A DNA stretch of 64,000 bases from Bacteroidales bacterium (GCA_017464245.1 JAFUDV010000013.1:32423-96422); one strand, 5' to 3'; positions 41,377-50,759 are shown, numbered from the stretch's first letter. Numbers and translations are program-made. The notes: generated from the sequence alone by a model not told the origin.

Positions 41377-42771
41377 TTAGAATTCGGCATTTTTGGGCGT
41401 GCGCGGGAACGGGATGACGTCGCGGATGTTCGCCATGCCGGTGACGAAGAGCAGCAGGCGCTCGAAGCCGAGGCCGAAGCCCGAGTGCGGCACGGTGCCG
41501 TAGCGGCGGGTGTCGATGTACCATTCGAGGTTCTTGCGGGACATGCCCAGTTCGTCGATGCGGGTCTCGAGCTTCTGGAGGTCCGCTTCGCGCTCGGAAC
41601 CGCCGATGATCTCGCCGATCTTCGGGAAGAGGACGTCCATGCCGCGCACGGTCTTCCCGTCCTCGTTCTGCTTCATGTAGAAGGCCTTGATGTCCTTGGG
41701 GAAGTCGATCAGGATGACCGGCTTGCCGAAGTGCTGCTCCACGAGGTAGCGCTCGTGCTCGCTCTGGAAGTCGGTGCCCCAGTGGACCGGGTACTCGAAC
41801 TGCTTGCCGTCCGCGATGGCCTTTTCGAGGATGTCCACGGCCTCGGTGTAGGTGACGCGCTGGAAGGCGATTCCGAGGACGCTGCGCAGGCGCTCGATGA
41901 GCCCGTCGTCATACTTGTCGTTGAGGAACCGGAGGTCGTCCATGCAGTGGTCCAGGGCGTACTGGACGAGGTACTTCACGAACTCCTCCGCGAGATCCAT
42001 GTCGTCGCTTATGTCGTAGAAGGCCATTTCCGGCTCGATCATCCAGAACTCCGCGAGGTGGCGCGGGGTGTTGGAGTTCTCCGCCCGGAAGGTGGGGCCG
42101 AAGGTGTAGATCTCGCCCACGGCGGTGGCGCCGAGTTCGCCCTCGAGCTGGCCGCTCACGGTGAGGCTGGTCTTCTTGCCGAAGAAGTCCTTGGAGAAGT
42201 CCACATTGCCCTTCTTGTCCAGCGGGATGTTCTTGAGGTCCATCGTGGTGACCTGGAACATGTCGCCGGCGCCCTCCGCGTCGGATTCGGTGATGAGCGG
42301 GGTATGGAGATAAACGAAGCCCTTGTCATTGAAGAACTTGTGGATGGCGAAAGCCATCGCGTGGCGGATGCGGAGGACGGCTCCGAAGGTGTTGGTCCTG
42401 AGGCGCATGTGCGCGACGCTGCGCAGGTATTCCAGCGAGGTGTCCTTCTTCTGGAGCGGGAAGCGCATCGGGTCGCATTCGCCGATGACCTCGATCTCCC
42501 GGGCCTGGATTTCCACGGCCTGGCCGCTGCCGATGGAGGCGACGAGTTCGCCCTTCACCGCGAGGGAGGCGCCGGTGGTGATCCGCTTGATGGTATCTTC
42601 GTCAATCACCTCCGTATTGGCGACGACCTGGATATTGTTGATGGTGGAACCGTCGTTGAGGGCGATGAACTTCACCTGTTTGTTGCCTCTCTTGGTCCTG
42701 ACCCATCCCTTGGCCAGCACTTCCGTACCCGGCTCCATGCCGAGCAGCTCCTTGATCTTGGTCCTTTTCAT
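41377..42771 (-). CDS. asnS: Asparagine--tRNA ligase
   Basis: 464 residues. An N-terminal OB-fold anticodon domain (about 15-120: [22 protein letters not shown]) is followed by class II core motifs: motif 2 [24 protein letters not shown] and motif 3 [12 protein letters not shown]. The hallmark separating AsnRS from AspRS is met by the overall pattern and length. It charges tRNA(Asn). A -7 box (42797-42804) lies 25 nt upstream of the ATG. First gene of the unit that runs into udk. Confidence 0.95.
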   Translation of the reverse strand: MKRTKIKELLGMEPGTEVLAKGWVRTKRGNKQVKFIALNDGSTINNIQVVANTEVIDEDTIKRITTGASLAVKGELVASIGSGQAVEIQAREIEVIGECDPMRFPLQKKDTSLEYLRSVAHMRLRTNTFGAVLRIRHAMAFAIHKFFNDKGFVYLHTPLITESDAEGAGDMFQVTTMDLKNIPLDKKGNVDFSKDFFGKKTSLTVSGQLEGELGATAVGEIYTFGPTFRAENSNTPRHLAEFWMIEPEMAFYDISDDMDLAEEFVKYLVQYALDHCMDDLRFLNDKYDDGLIERLRSVLGIAFQRVTYTEAVDILEKAIADGKQFEYPVHWGTDFQSEHERYLVEQHFGKPVILIDFPKDIKAFYMKQNEDGKTVRGMDVLFPKIGEIIGGSEREADLQKLETRIDELGMSRKNLEWYIDTRRYGTVPHSGFGLGFERLLLFVTGMANIRDVIPFPRTPKNAEF

Positions 42772-42796
42772 AATCGGTATAATCGTCTAAATCGTG

Positions 42797-42804
42797 CAAA
42801 TATA
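42797..42804 (-). promoter_or_regulatory. -7 promoter box of asnS
   Basis: Minus-strand TATATTTG, 25 nt before the asnS ATG. No convincing -33 TTTG at the expected distance. Confidence 0.5.
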
Positions 42805-42816
42805 CGGAAAATATCC

Positions 42817-44064
42817 CTATTTCCCTACGATGAGGGCGGGAATCTCCGTATTGTCGATGCGCCCGTGGAAGCGTTCCGCTCCCTTGCCCACGGCGTACAC
42901 CGGAACGGGTGCGCCGGTATGCTCGTTGGTGGTCCATCCGAAGCCGCATTCCTGCTGGAAGGCCATCCGCTCCGGATGCGTCATCCCGTCCTTGCCGCCG
43001 TCGGCCAGCCAGCGGGCCTCCATCTTGTCCCAGTCCTGCACGGAGAACTGCCAGTCGAAGTTGTACCCGATCGCGAGGCCGCCGGTCTCGTGGTCCGCCG
43101 TGACGACGATGAGCGTTTCGTCCGGATGCTGCTCGTAGAAGGCGTAGGCGACCCGGATGGCGTCGTCGAACCGGAGGATGGACTGGACCATCGGATAGAC
43201 GCTGTTCTCATGGGCGCACCAGTCGATCTCACCGCCTTCGCACAGGATGACGAACGGCTCCTTGTCACCCAGGTATTCCAGGCCCAGCCGGAGCATGTCC
43301 GCGAGGGACGTCCAGGAGGTGTCGTAGTCGATGGTGTATTCGCTCGCGCTCCGGTCCCGGTTGGACTCCTGGCAGAAGACCAGGTGTTCCTTGTCCATGT
43401 TCGCGCGGAACTCTTCCTCGCCCCAGGCGATGGTGTAGCCGTTCTCCGCGAGGACTTCGCCGGAAGGACGCTGCTCTCCGTCCCGTCCGCGCCATTCGGC
43501 GAAACCGGGCCCGGCGAAGAACTCGTAACCGGAGGAGGGGAGCTGCAGCGTGATGGGGTAATAACCCCAGCGGTCCGTCTGGTGGGCGTAGAAAGCCGCC
43601 GGCGTCGCGTGGTTGATGGGCACGGAGCTCATGATTCCCACCTTGTATCCGCGTTCGTGCAAATCGGCCGTAAAGGGCCGCGTAGGCAGGCTGTCCGGGG
43701 TTGCGCCGATGAAGTTGTTGTTCGTCTTGTGCCCGCTGGAGAAGGCCGTCGCGGAGGCCGACGAGCACGTTACCTGATGGTCCGCGGAATAGGTGGACGC
43801 CATCGCGAGCTGCGGGAACTGCGTGAACAGCAGCTGCTCCCCGCCCAGTTTCCCCTTCTTCCAGGACAGGTAGGATTCCGCTGCACATACGTGCGAATTG
43901 CCCATTCCGTCCCCGATGAAGAGGAAGATGTACCGGGGCGTGGGATCCGCCGGCTCCTTTTTCCAGTTCGCCCGGATCGCTCCGTAGCAGATGAGCAGGG
44001 CCACGAGGACGAGAAACCCCACGGCGATGGTCCTGAGGGACCCTTTCACTTCATTCTTTTCCAT
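42817..44064 (-). CDS. Alkaline phosphatase family protein, membrane-anchored
   Basis: 415 residues from the ATG at 44064; an upstream in-frame TTG lies inside the promoter and is rejected. One N-terminal helix (IAVGFLVLVALLICYGAI) acts as uncleaved signal or anchor. Alkaline phosphatase motifs follow: YIFLFIGDGMGNSH (metal-binding Asp), VTCSSASATAFSSGHKT with the nucleophilic Ser, LCEGGEIDWCAHEN, and VVTADHETGG. It hydrolyses phosphomonoesters in the periplasm. It sits between the ExbD genes and asnS but has its own promoter and a terminator in front. Whether it answers phosphate starvation cannot be seen. Confidence 0.9.
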   Translation of the reverse strand: MEKNEVKGSLRTIAVGFLVLVALLICYGAIRANWKKEPADPTPRYIFLFIGDGMGNSHVCAAESYLSWKKGKLGGEQLLFTQFPQLAMASTYSADHQVTCSSASATAFSSGHKTNNNFIGATPDSLPTRPFTADLHERGYKVGIMSSVPINHATPAAFYAHQTDRWGYYPITLQLPSSGYEFFAGPGFAEWRGRDGEQRPSGEVLAENGYTIAWGEEEFRANMDKEHLVFCQESNRDRSASEYTIDYDTSWTSLADMLRLGLEYLGDKEPFVILCEGGEIDWCAHENSVYPMVQSILRFDDAIRVAYAFYEQHPDETLIVVTADHETGGLAIGYNFDWQFSVQDWDKMEARWLADGGKDGMTHPERMAFQQECGFGWTTNEHTGAPVPVYAVGKGAERFHGRIDNTEIPALIVGK

Positions 44065-44068
44065 GGTG

Positions 44069-44076
44069 CAAAGATA
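44069..44076 (-). promoter_or_regulatory. -7 promoter box of the alkaline phosphatase gene
   Basis: Minus-strand TATCTTTG ending exactly 4 nt before the ATG, abutting the upstream terminator T-run. The mRNA should be leaderless or nearly so. Confidence 0.55.
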
Positions 44077-44105
44077 CAAAAAAGCAGCCCTTTCGAGGCT
44101 GCTTT
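44077..44105 (-). terminator. Rho-independent terminator of the exbB-exbD operon
   Basis: A 9-bp stem, AAAGCAGCC (44081-44089) and GGCTGCTTT (44097-44105), with a 7-nt loop is followed on the minus strand by a T-run (44083-44077). Lies 21 bp after the second exbD stop. Confidence 0.8.
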
Positions 44106-44126
44106 CCTGCGGTTATTTACTGCGGA

Positions 44127-44603
44127 TTACTTGTCTCCGCCGGGTTTTCTGGAAGCGTACATGATCTTCAAGGCGGAGCAGCGGCGCAGCTCCTGCTTGA
44201 CATCGGAGACGATACCCATTCGCACATCCTCGTCAACGCGGAGGTTGACGGTCATGAGGGAACGGTCGGCCTCGGACATGGCGTCACGCTCGGAAGCGAT
44301 GAAGTCGCGGATGTCGTCGATGGTCTTGAAGGAATCATTGAGCTGGATACGGGCGTCGGTACCGTACATGGCCTGATACTGGCGGGTAGGCGAGCCGATG
44401 TTGATGTTCGCGGAGAGGTCCTTGCGCTCGAGCTTGGCGGCCTCGGTGGCCTCCGGGAGCTTGACGATGACCTTGTTCTCCGTTTCACGCATCTGGGTCG
44501 TCACCATGAAGAAGAACAGGAGCATGAACACGATATCGGAAAGGGAACCCGAAGAAATGCCGGGAACGTCCTTGTTGTTTCTTGAACCTCCGAATTTAGA
44601 CAT
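44127..44603 (-). CDS. exbD: ExbD/TolR biopolymer transport protein, second copy
   Basis: 158 residues: a short basic N-terminus, then the single helix SGSLSDIVFMLLFFFMVTTQM holding the conserved membrane Asp of ExbD (proton path), and a periplasmic domain. Last gene of the four-gene energising cluster, followed by a clear terminator. It works with ExbB and the partner ExbD to power TonB-like proteins such as the one at 40016. Bacteroidetes clusters commonly carry two unequal ExbD proteins, which may form a heterodimer. Confidence 0.9.
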   Translation of the reverse strand: MSKFGGSRNNKDVPGISSGSLSDIVFMLLFFFMVTTQMRETENKVIVKLPEATEAAKLERKDLSANINIGSPTRQYQAMYGTDARIQLNDSFKTIDDIRDFIASERDAMSEADRSLMTVNLRVDEDVRMGIVSDVKQELRRCSALKIMYASRKPGGDK

Positions 44604-44617
44604 AATCCATTCCTCCT

Positions 44618-45187
44618 TTATTTTTTACCAGTGTCCTTAGGCTCAGCCTCGGAAATGTTCTGAGGCACGGCTTTCTTGACGATGTCCTGCTTATCCTCGG
44701 AAAGACGGGAGAATTTCTGGCCGAACTCGCGCATGGCGAATTCGTCACGGAGTTCGTTCACGGCCTTCACGAGCTCATTCTGCACTGCAATGTAGGCCTG
44801 GTAGCTGGTACCACGGTCGTTCTGCAGGGAGATGACGCCCTTGGAGACCATGTAGGTCTTGCCCTCGATCTCCTTCTCTTCCTTTTCGGGAAGGTTCGGG
44901 TCGTCGGCAGGGTTCGCAAGGAACTCCTTCATCTTGTCTTTCAGGTAGGCGATATCCATGGCTTCGTTACCGGCAAAAAGCTTATCTGCAGAGTTGATTC
45001 GCACGATAACAATGTTACGGCGGTTCACCTTCTGGTCCTGGGCCTGCTTGGAATCAGGGATCGGGGGCAGACGGCGCTGCAGACCTGACTGATCACCCAT
45101 CGTGGTGGTCATCAGGAAGTAGCAGAGCAGCAGGAACGCGATGTCCGCTGTTGAGCTAGAGTTGATTTCCGGTGTTTTCTTTGCCAT
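44618..45187 (-). CDS. exbD: ExbD/TolR biopolymer transport protein, first copy
   Basis: 189 residues: NSSSTADIAFLLLCYFLMTTTM is the single helix with the conserved Asp. The periplasmic domain is longer than in the second copy and has a charged loop (DDPNLPEKEEKEIEG), and the C-terminus ends in a hydrophilic tail. It starts 5 bp after the stop of the small membrane protein gene and is followed after 14 bp by the second exbD. Confidence 0.9.
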   Translation of the reverse strand: MAKKTPEINSSSTADIAFLLLCYFLMTTTMGDQSGLQRRLPPIPDSKQAQDQKVNRRNIVIVRINSADKLFAGNEAMDIAYLKDKMKEFLANPADDPNLPEKEEKEIEGKTYMVSKGVISLQNDRGTSYQAYIAVQNELVKAVNELRDEFAMREFGQKFSRLSEDKQDIVKKAVPQNISEAEPKDTGKK

Positions 45188-45192
45188 GATCT

Positions 45193-45645
45193 TTACGCTT
45201 TTTTAGTGCGGATAGCGGAAATGACCTCTCCAACGATGATCGCGACAACGGCGGCGCCGCCAAGGATGTAGGTGAGGTTCAGGACGGTATCAGTGAGCTT
45301 GAGCTCGGATGCGGTGGGTGGGGTGGCGCCGGTGAAACCGATGGCCGGAGCACCGGAGGCCAGGAAGTAGGCCACGAGGCACAGGACCACGGCACCACCA
45401 AGGCCGATGCCGATGCGGACGAGGCTCTTGGGGTCGGTCTTCGCAGAGATGTACAGACCGACGCACAGGACCGCGACGAGGGCGATAGCCAGCATCGCAT
45501 AGGCCCAGTAGAGCAGCGTGTCCACGGCAGCACCCTCGCCGCTTCCGCCGAACCGGGTGAATGCCCAGACGGCGAGCACGACGCTGATGATCAGGAGCGC
45601 CCAGCTAACCCACTTGAAGATTTTTGCGTATAACGGATTTTCCAT
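45193..45645 (-). CDS. Small multi-helix membrane protein of the ExbB/ExbD cluster
   Basis: 150 residues with four hydrophobic helices: WVSWALLIISVVLAVWAF, LLYWAYAMLAIALVAVLCVGL, IGIGLGGAVVLCLVAYFLAS and YILGGAAVVAIIVGEVI. It is not ExbB (which is the upstream gene) and has no motif I can name. Similar unnamed proteins sit between exbB and exbD in other Bacteroidales, so it is probably a stable accessory subunit of the motor complex; that is inference from position. Confidence 0.7.
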   Translation of the reverse strand: MENPLYAKIFKWVSWALLIISVVLAVWAFTRFGGSGEGAAVDTLLYWAYAMLAIALVAVLCVGLYISAKTDPKSLVRIGIGLGGAVVLCLVAYFLASGAPAIGFTGATPPTASELKLTDTVLNLTYILGGAAVVAIIVGEVISAIRTKKA

Positions 45646-45675
45646 TTTTACTTGGATTATCTGGTTCGTTATGAA

Positions 45676-46461
45676 TTACTTGTTGTACTTGACCATCGTG
45701 TCGACGAAGCGGATGGAGGCGTCCTCCATATCGATGGTGAGGGTGTCGATCTTGGACAGGATGTAGTTGTAGAAGAGCTGCAGGATAACAGCGACGATGA
45801 GACCACCGACGGTGGTGATAAGGGCGACCTTCATACCACCCGCAACAACGTTCGGGGAGATGTCACCGGCAGCCTGGATGGCGTCGAAGGCCTGGATCAT
45901 ACCGATAACGGTACCAAGGAATCCCAGGGACGGGGCGATGGCGATGAACAGGGAGATCCAGCCGAGGCCCTTCTCCATGAGGCTCATCTGGACGGAACCG
46001 TAGGAGACGATGGTCTTTTCGACGACATCGACGCCCTGGTCGGCACGGAGGAGGCCCTGGTAGAAGATGGAGGCGACGGGACCGCGGGTCTCGCGGCAGA
46101 CCTTCTTGGCTTCTTCCACACCACCCTTCTTGAGGGCAGCTTCCACCTTGTCAAGGAGCTTGGTGGTGTTGGTCTTGGAGAAGGAGAGATAGAGGATTCT
46201 CTCGATCGCGAGGGCAAGACCGAGGATGAGGCAGATGAGCACGAGGCTCATGAAGCCGGCGCCACCTTCGATGAACTTGGTCTTGAGGGCCTGGTGCAGG
46301 GGAACTTCCTCACCGGAGCCGGCGAAGAGGTCGGTGACAGGCTCGTCAGCGGCGACCTGCTCGGTCGCGGCCGGAGCGGCCTGCTCGTCCTGGGCGGAAG
46401 CGATGTTCGCAGTGAAGGTCATGAGACCGGCGACTGCCAAAAACATGAAAAACTTTTTCAT
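45676..46461 (-). CDS. exbB: MotA/TolQ/ExbB proton channel protein
   Basis: 261 residues. An N-terminal signal-like helix (FFMFLAVAGLMTFTANIASAQ) and an Ala/Glu-rich linker precede the three ExbB helices: GAGFMSLVLICLILGLALAIERILYL, GLGWISLFIAIAPSLGFLGTVIGMIQAF (family signature) and VALITTVGGLIVAVILQLFYNYI. It forms the proton-conducting pentamer around ExbD. First gene of the cluster exbB, small membrane protein, exbD, exbD. The 117 bp upstream are AT-rich and probably carry the promoter, but no clean -33/-7 pair stands out. Confidence 0.92.
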   Translation of the reverse strand: MKKFFMFLAVAGLMTFTANIASAQDEQAAPAATEQVAADEPVTDLFAGSGEEVPLHQALKTKFIEGGAGFMSLVLICLILGLALAIERILYLSFSKTNTTKLLDKVEAALKKGGVEEAKKVCRETRGPVASIFYQGLLRADQGVDVVEKTIVSYGSVQMSLMEKGLGWISLFIAIAPSLGFLGTVIGMIQAFDAIQAAGDISPNVVAGGMKVALITTVGGLIVAVILQLFYNYILSKIDTLTIDMEDASIRFVDTMVKYNK

Positions 46462-46578
46462 AATCGTTTTTGTGTTGTTGTTAGTTATAAGTTGAATTAG
46501 TAGTTAATAAACTTCGTTTTAGTGGGCGCTTACCAAAAGTCCGTGCAATTTAGGAAATAATTTTCAAACGGCAAAGGA

Positions 46579-47610
46579 TTATTTGCTGATTTCGCCACAC
46601 AGGTCCTCTTGCAGCTGCGTTTTCACCCAGGCGTTGTCGTCGCTGAGACCCATCAGGACGAACAGTTTTCCGAGGGCCGCCTCGGTCGTGGAATCGTATC
46701 CGGACACGACGCCGGCTTCCTTCAGGGACTTGCCGGTGGCGTACAGGTCCATGTTCACGGAACCGGAGTTGCACTGGGTCACGTTCAGCAGGATCTTCCC
46801 CAGGGCGCCGGCTTCCCGGATGATGTCGATGAACCAGGGCTTGGAGATGGCGTTCCCCGAGCCGTAGGTCTCGATGATGACGGCCCGGATCTCCGGGGCG
46901 CACAGGAAGATGCGCATCACTTCCGGGGTGATGCCGGGATGGATCTTGAGGATGGACACGCGGGTGTCCAGCTGCGTGTGGACGGTGAGCGGCTGCTCCC
47001 AGTCGGCCGGGCAGCGGATCACCCGCCGGTTGTAGCGGATGTTCACGCCGGCCTCCGCCAGGGCGGGGAAGTTGATGCTCCGGAAGGCGTGGAACTCCTC
47101 GGCGCTGAGTTTGGAGGTCCGGTTGCCCCTCAGGAGCCGCGCGTCGAAGCAGATGGACACCTCCGGGACCATGGGATGGCCGTCCGCGTCCTTCGCGGCG
47201 GCGATTTCCACGGCCGAGATGAGGTTTTCCTTTCCGTCCGTGCGGGGAACGCCGATGGGGAGCTGGCTTCCCGTGAAGATGACCGGCTTCGCCAGGCCCT
47301 CCAGCATGAAGCTCAGGGCCGACGCCGAATAGGCCATCGTGTCGGTTCCGTGCAGGATGACGAATCCGTCGTACTCGTCGTACCGGTTCCGGATCAGGCC
47401 GGCGAGCCGGGTCCACAGCGACGGTTCCACGTCGGAGGAGTCGATGAGGGGGTCGAACGTGTAGGAGTCGATCCGGACGGCGAACTTCTTGAGTTCGGGG
47501 ACTTCCTCCTGGATCTGGCTGAAGTCGAAGGGCCTGAGGGCTCCGTCCACCGGGTCCTGTTTCATGCCGATGGTGCCGCCGGTGTAGATGATGAGGATGG
47601 CAGAGGTCAT
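46579..47610 (-). CDS. ansA: Type I L-asparaginase
   Basis: 343 residues without a signal peptide, so cytoplasmic. Both active-site threonine motifs are present: YTGGTIGM near residue 10 and VILHGTDTMAYSASAL about 80 residues later; the substrate Ser/Asp region and the GSGNAISKPW segment of the C-terminal domain also fit. It hydrolyses asparagine to aspartate and ammonia. Its start overlaps the tatD stop by 4 bp, a conserved Bacteroidales pair. Confidence 0.92.
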   Translation of the reverse strand: MTSAILIIYTGGTIGMKQDPVDGALRPFDFSQIQEEVPELKKFAVRIDSYTFDPLIDSSDVEPSLWTRLAGLIRNRYDEYDGFVILHGTDTMAYSASALSFMLEGLAKPVIFTGSQLPIGVPRTDGKENLISAVEIAAAKDADGHPMVPEVSICFDARLLRGNRTSKLSAEEFHAFRSINFPALAEAGVNIRYNRRVIRCPADWEQPLTVHTQLDTRVSILKIHPGITPEVMRIFLCAPEIRAVIIETYGSGNAISKPWFIDIIREAGALGKILLNVTQCNSGSVNMDLYATGKSLKEAGVVSGYDSTTEAALGKLFVLMGLSDDNAWVKTQLQEDLCGEISK

Positions 47611-48371
47611 ATCCGGTACAGTTTTTCCGCGTTCAGGGTGGTGGCCGCCTCCACCTCGGCGCAGGAAAGTCCCTTGAGTTCGGCGACTTTCGCGCAGACG
47701 AGGGGAAGGTAGGCGCTTTCGTTGCGCTTCCCCCGGTTCGGGACCGGGGCGAGATAGGGCGCGTCGGTCTCCAGGACGATGTGTTCGAGAGGGATGCGCT
47801 TCACCGTTTCCGCCAGGGATGCTCTCTTGAAGGTCACCACGCCGCCGATGCCCACGGAGAAGTCGCCGCTGCGCCGCGCCCGCTCATAGACCTCGAAACT
47901 CCCGGTGAAACAGTGCAGGATGCCCCTCAGATGGAGATGCCGGCAGTCTTCCAGGATGGTCAGGAGGTCCCCCCAGGCGTCGCGGAGGTGGATGTTGACG
48001 GGGAGGTCCCACTCCGACGCGAGTTCCAGCTGGACGCGGAGGGCTTCCTTCTGGAGCGCCCGGTCCTCGTCCCCTTCGTGGTAGTCGAGGCCGATTTCCC
48101 CCACGGCGACGACGCCCCGGTTCCGGTAGGGGAGCATCCGTTCGATCTCCTCCTTCCAGTCCGGCCCCACCGAGCAGGGATACAGCCCAACCATCGGGAA
48201 GAGGACCCCGGGATGCCGGTCGTTCACGGCCCAGAGGGCGTCCCGCTCGCGGCTGTCCACGTCGGCCTGGACCATCTTGCCCACTCCGACTTCGAGGGCG
48301 CGGGCGACGGCTGCATCCGCATCGGGCAGGAGCCATCCGTCATAGAAATGGGTATGGGTGTCGATAAGCAT
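47607..48371 (-). CDS. tatD: TatD family metal-dependent hydrolase
   Basis: 254 residues. The TIM-barrel amidohydrolase motifs of TatD are all visible: IDTHTHFYD at the N-terminus (metal His pair), VGEIGLDYHEG (metal Glu), VNIHLRDAW, GILHCFTGS, LETDAPYLAP (metal Asp). The family includes 3'-5' exonucleases and deaminase-like hydrolases acting on DNA or D-aminoacyl-tRNA. First gene of the pair with ansA; it follows dprA after 24 bp. Confidence 0.9.
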   Translation of the reverse strand: MLIDTHTHFYDGWLLPDADAAVARALEVGVGKMVQADVDSRERDALWAVNDRHPGVLFPMVGLYPCSVGPDWKEEIERMLPYRNRGVVAVGEIGLDYHEGDEDRALQKEALRVQLELASEWDLPVNIHLRDAWGDLLTILEDCRHLHLRGILHCFTGSFEVYERARRSGDFSVGIGGVVTFKRASLAETVKRIPLEHIVLETDAPYLAPVPNRGKRNESAYLPLVCAKVAELKGLSCAEVEAATTLNAEKLYRI

Positions 48372-48395
48372 AGGCTGTGGTTACGGCCTGTAAAG

Positions 48396-49544
48396 TTACG
48401 CATTTTTTACAGGAATCGTACACCGCTGGAGCAGGTCCGTATGCAAAAAGCCGTCGGCCTCCAGGGCCCCGGCCTGCTCCAGTACGGATCCCCAGTCCCA
48501 CCCGGTCTCCCGGGCCACTTCCTCCAGCGTGATGCCCGGCCGTCCCTTGACCAGCAGGCAGAAGCGTACCAGGGGACTTCCCGGACCGTATTTCCGCTGC
48601 AGGAGGACCTCCAGCCCCTCTTTCCGGCGCCGGAGCGGCTTTCCTAGCCCCAGGCGTTCCACGAGGTCTTCCGGGTCGGTGATGATGTCGGCCATCCGCT
48701 GCCGGATGAGGGAGTTGCAGCCGGCGGAGCGGGGGTCGTCGGCCCGGCCGGGCAGGGCATAGACGTCGCGGTCGTAGTCATTGGCATACTTCGCGGTGAG
48801 GAGGCTTCCGCCCTTGGTGCGGGATTCGATGACCACGGTGGCGCGGGAGAGCCCGGCGATGATCCGGTTCCGCCGGATGAAGTTCAGGGCGACGGGGGCG
48901 CTTCCGGTGGGGTAGTCCGTCACCACGGCGCTTCCCGGGCTCCGGACCATGTCCGCCGCCAGGGACTCGTGCTGCCAGGGATAGACCTTCTCGATGCCCG
49001 TCGCCATCACGCCCACGGTGGGGAGCCCGCATTCCAGGGCGGTCCGGTGGGCGACGGCATCGGCCCCGAAGGCGAGGCCGCTCACGATGCAGGGCGCGCC
49101 GGAGGATTCGCCCATGGCGAGGACGAGCTTCCGGCACCAATCCCGGCCGTAGGGACTCAGGTCGCGCGTCCCCACGACCGCGACGGCGGGCCTCAGGCCG
49201 AAGACGGCGGCCGGGGGCGCGGAGGCGTTGAAGTAGAGGCCCAGCGGCGGGTCCGGGCATTCGGTGAGGAGTTCCGGGTAGTCGTCCTCGCCCCAGGCGA
49301 TGAAACGGAATCCGCGTTCCCGGACTTTCTCCAGTTCGCCGACGGCCCACTCCAGGAGCCGGGGCGTCAGCTGGTCCGCGAGCGCCCGGTCGGCCCTGAG
49401 GGCGGCGCGGAGGGTCTCCGCGTCCTGCCGGAAGACGGCCGTGGCCGAGCCGAAGACGGAAAGGAGGGCGTGCCCGGTGACGGGCTGGTAGCCCAGTGCC
49501 TTGTTGAGGGCGCAGAGGGCGGTTTTTTCTTCGTGGTCCTGCAT
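48396..49544 (-). CDS. dprA: DNA-processing protein DprA
   Basis: 382 residues from the ATG at 49544 (MQDHEEKTALCALNKALGY). The frame runs 100 codons further upstream into the queA 3' end, but a strong terminator lies there and the extension has no DprA character. The Rossmann core is clear: FIAWGEDDYPELL, AVVGTRDLSPYG, IVSGLAFGADAVAHRTAL, TVGVMATGIEKVYPWQH, NRIIAGLSRATVVIESRTKGGSLLTAKYA, and a C-terminal winged helix (KGRPGITLEEVARETGWDWGSVL). DprA loads RecA on incoming single-stranded DNA in natural transformation. Confidence 0.92.
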   Translation of the reverse strand: MQDHEEKTALCALNKALGYQPVTGHALLSVFGSATAVFRQDAETLRAALRADRALADQLTPRLLEWAVGELEKVRERGFRFIAWGEDDYPELLTECPDPPLGLYFNASAPPAAVFGLRPAVAVVGTRDLSPYGRDWCRKLVLAMGESSGAPCIVSGLAFGADAVAHRTALECGLPTVGVMATGIEKVYPWQHESLAADMVRSPGSAVVTDYPTGSAPVALNFIRRNRIIAGLSRATVVIESRTKGGSLLTAKYANDYDRDVYALPGRADDPRSAGCNSLIRQRMADIITDPEDLVERLGLGKPLRRRKEGLEVLLQRKYGPGSPLVRFCLLVKGRPGITLEEVARETGWDWGSVLEQAGALEADGFLHTDLLQRCTIPVKNA

Positions 49545-49570
49545 CGTTTTTTCCCGAAAGGTAGGACAGG

Positions 49571-49612
49571 AAAACGAAAAACAACACAAACCGTCGCCGA
49601 TTTGTGTTGTTT
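49571..49612 (-). terminator. Rho-independent terminator of queA
   Basis: A perfect 12-bp stem, AAACAACACAAA (49579-49590) and TTTGTGTTGTTT (49601-49612), with a 10-nt loop, is followed on the minus strand by a T-rich tail. Lies 31 bp after the queA stop and before the dprA start. Confidence 0.75.
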
Positions 49613-49642
49613 CAGTATGCAAATTAATGTTTCCGTTCGTCC

Positions 49643-50692
49643 TTACAGGATCAGGAGGGCGTCTCCGTAGGGCCCGAAGCGGTAGCCTTCCTCCAGCGCG
49701 ACCTCGTAGGCGTGCATCACGTTCTGGTATCCGCCGAAAGCGGCGACGCACATGAGCATCGTGGACTGCGGGAGGTGGAAATTGGTCACGGCGGCGTCCG
49801 GGACGGAATACTGGTAGGGCGGGAAGATGAACTTGTTGGTCCATCCGTCGAACACGTTCACTTCATGGGTGGTGGTGACGTAGGTCTCCAGGCCGCGCAT
49901 CACGGTGACGCCCACGGCGATGACCTTCTTGCCCGTCCGCTTGGCCTTGTTGATGTCGGCGGCGGCCTTCTCGCCGATGATCAGGCGCTCCGAGTCCATC
50001 CGGTGTTTGGAGAGGTCCTCCACGTCCACGCGACGGAAGTGGCCGATGCCCATGTGGACCGTGATGAACGTCTTCTCGATGTCCTTGAGGATCATCCGGT
50101 TGAAGAGTTCGCGGCTGAAGTGCAGGCCGGCGGCGGGGGCGGACACGGCCCCTTCGTGCGCGGCGAAGATGGTCTGGAAGTTCTCCGCATCCTCCGGCGT
50201 GACCTTGGCCTTCACCCAGGCCGGGACCGGCGTCTCGCCGAGGGCGAAAAGGGCCTCCTTGAAGTCCTCGTACGGCCCGTCATAGAGGAAGCGCAGGGTC
50301 CGGCCGCGGGAAGTGGTGTTGTCGATGACCTCGGCCACCAGGGACTCGTCATCCCCGAAATACAGCTTGTTGCCGATGCGGATCTTGCGGGCGGGGTCCA
50401 CGATCACGTCCCACAGGCGCTGTTCGCGGTTGAGTTCGCGCAGGAGGAAGACCATGATGTCGGCCCCGGTCTTCTCCTTCTTACCGTACAGGCGGGCGGG
50501 GAACACCTTCGTGTCGTTGAGGACGAACGTGTCGCCCTTGCCGAAATAGTCCACGATGTCCTTGAAAAGCCGGTGTTCGATTTCCCCGGTGTCCTTGTGG
50601 AGGACCATCATGCGGGCCTCGTCCCGCCAGCGGACCGGCTCCTGGGCGATGCGGTCCTGTGGAAGCTCGAATGCGAATTGAGAGAGTTTCAT
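49643..50692 (-). CDS. queA: S-adenosylmethionine:tRNA ribosyltransferase-isomerase
   Basis: 349 residues, full length. Family markers in order: FAFELPQDRIAQEPVRWRDEARMMVL at the N-terminus, DTFVLNDTKVFPARLYG, APAAGLHFSRELF, VHMGIGHFRRV, VGVTVMRGLET, and FHLPQSTMLMCVAAFGG near the end. It transfers the ribose of S-adenosylmethionine to preQ1 in tRNA to make epoxyqueuosine. It is followed by its own terminator; 67 bp separate it from the NUDIX gene, with no clear promoter. Confidence 0.95.
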   Translation of the reverse strand: MKLSQFAFELPQDRIAQEPVRWRDEARMMVLHKDTGEIEHRLFKDIVDYFGKGDTFVLNDTKVFPARLYGKKEKTGADIMVFLLRELNREQRLWDVIVDPARKIRIGNKLYFGDDESLVAEVIDNTTSRGRTLRFLYDGPYEDFKEALFALGETPVPAWVKAKVTPEDAENFQTIFAAHEGAVSAPAAGLHFSRELFNRMILKDIEKTFITVHMGIGHFRRVDVEDLSKHRMDSERLIIGEKAAADINKAKRTGKKVIAVGVTVMRGLETYVTTTHEVNVFDGWTNKFIFPPYQYSVPDAAVTNFHLPQSTMLMCVAAFGGYQNVMHAYEVALEEGYRFGPYGDALLIL

Positions 50693-50759
50693 GTTTTAGT
50701 ACTTGTCGTTTGCGATACTCTTATAATACGTCTCCCGACGGAAAAAAGTTTCATCTTGT

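Noticed and set aside
40798-44376. A 1192-codon open frame on the plus strand
   Set aside because: Antisense to udk, asnS and the alkaline phosphatase gene; it crosses the terminator and promoters between them.
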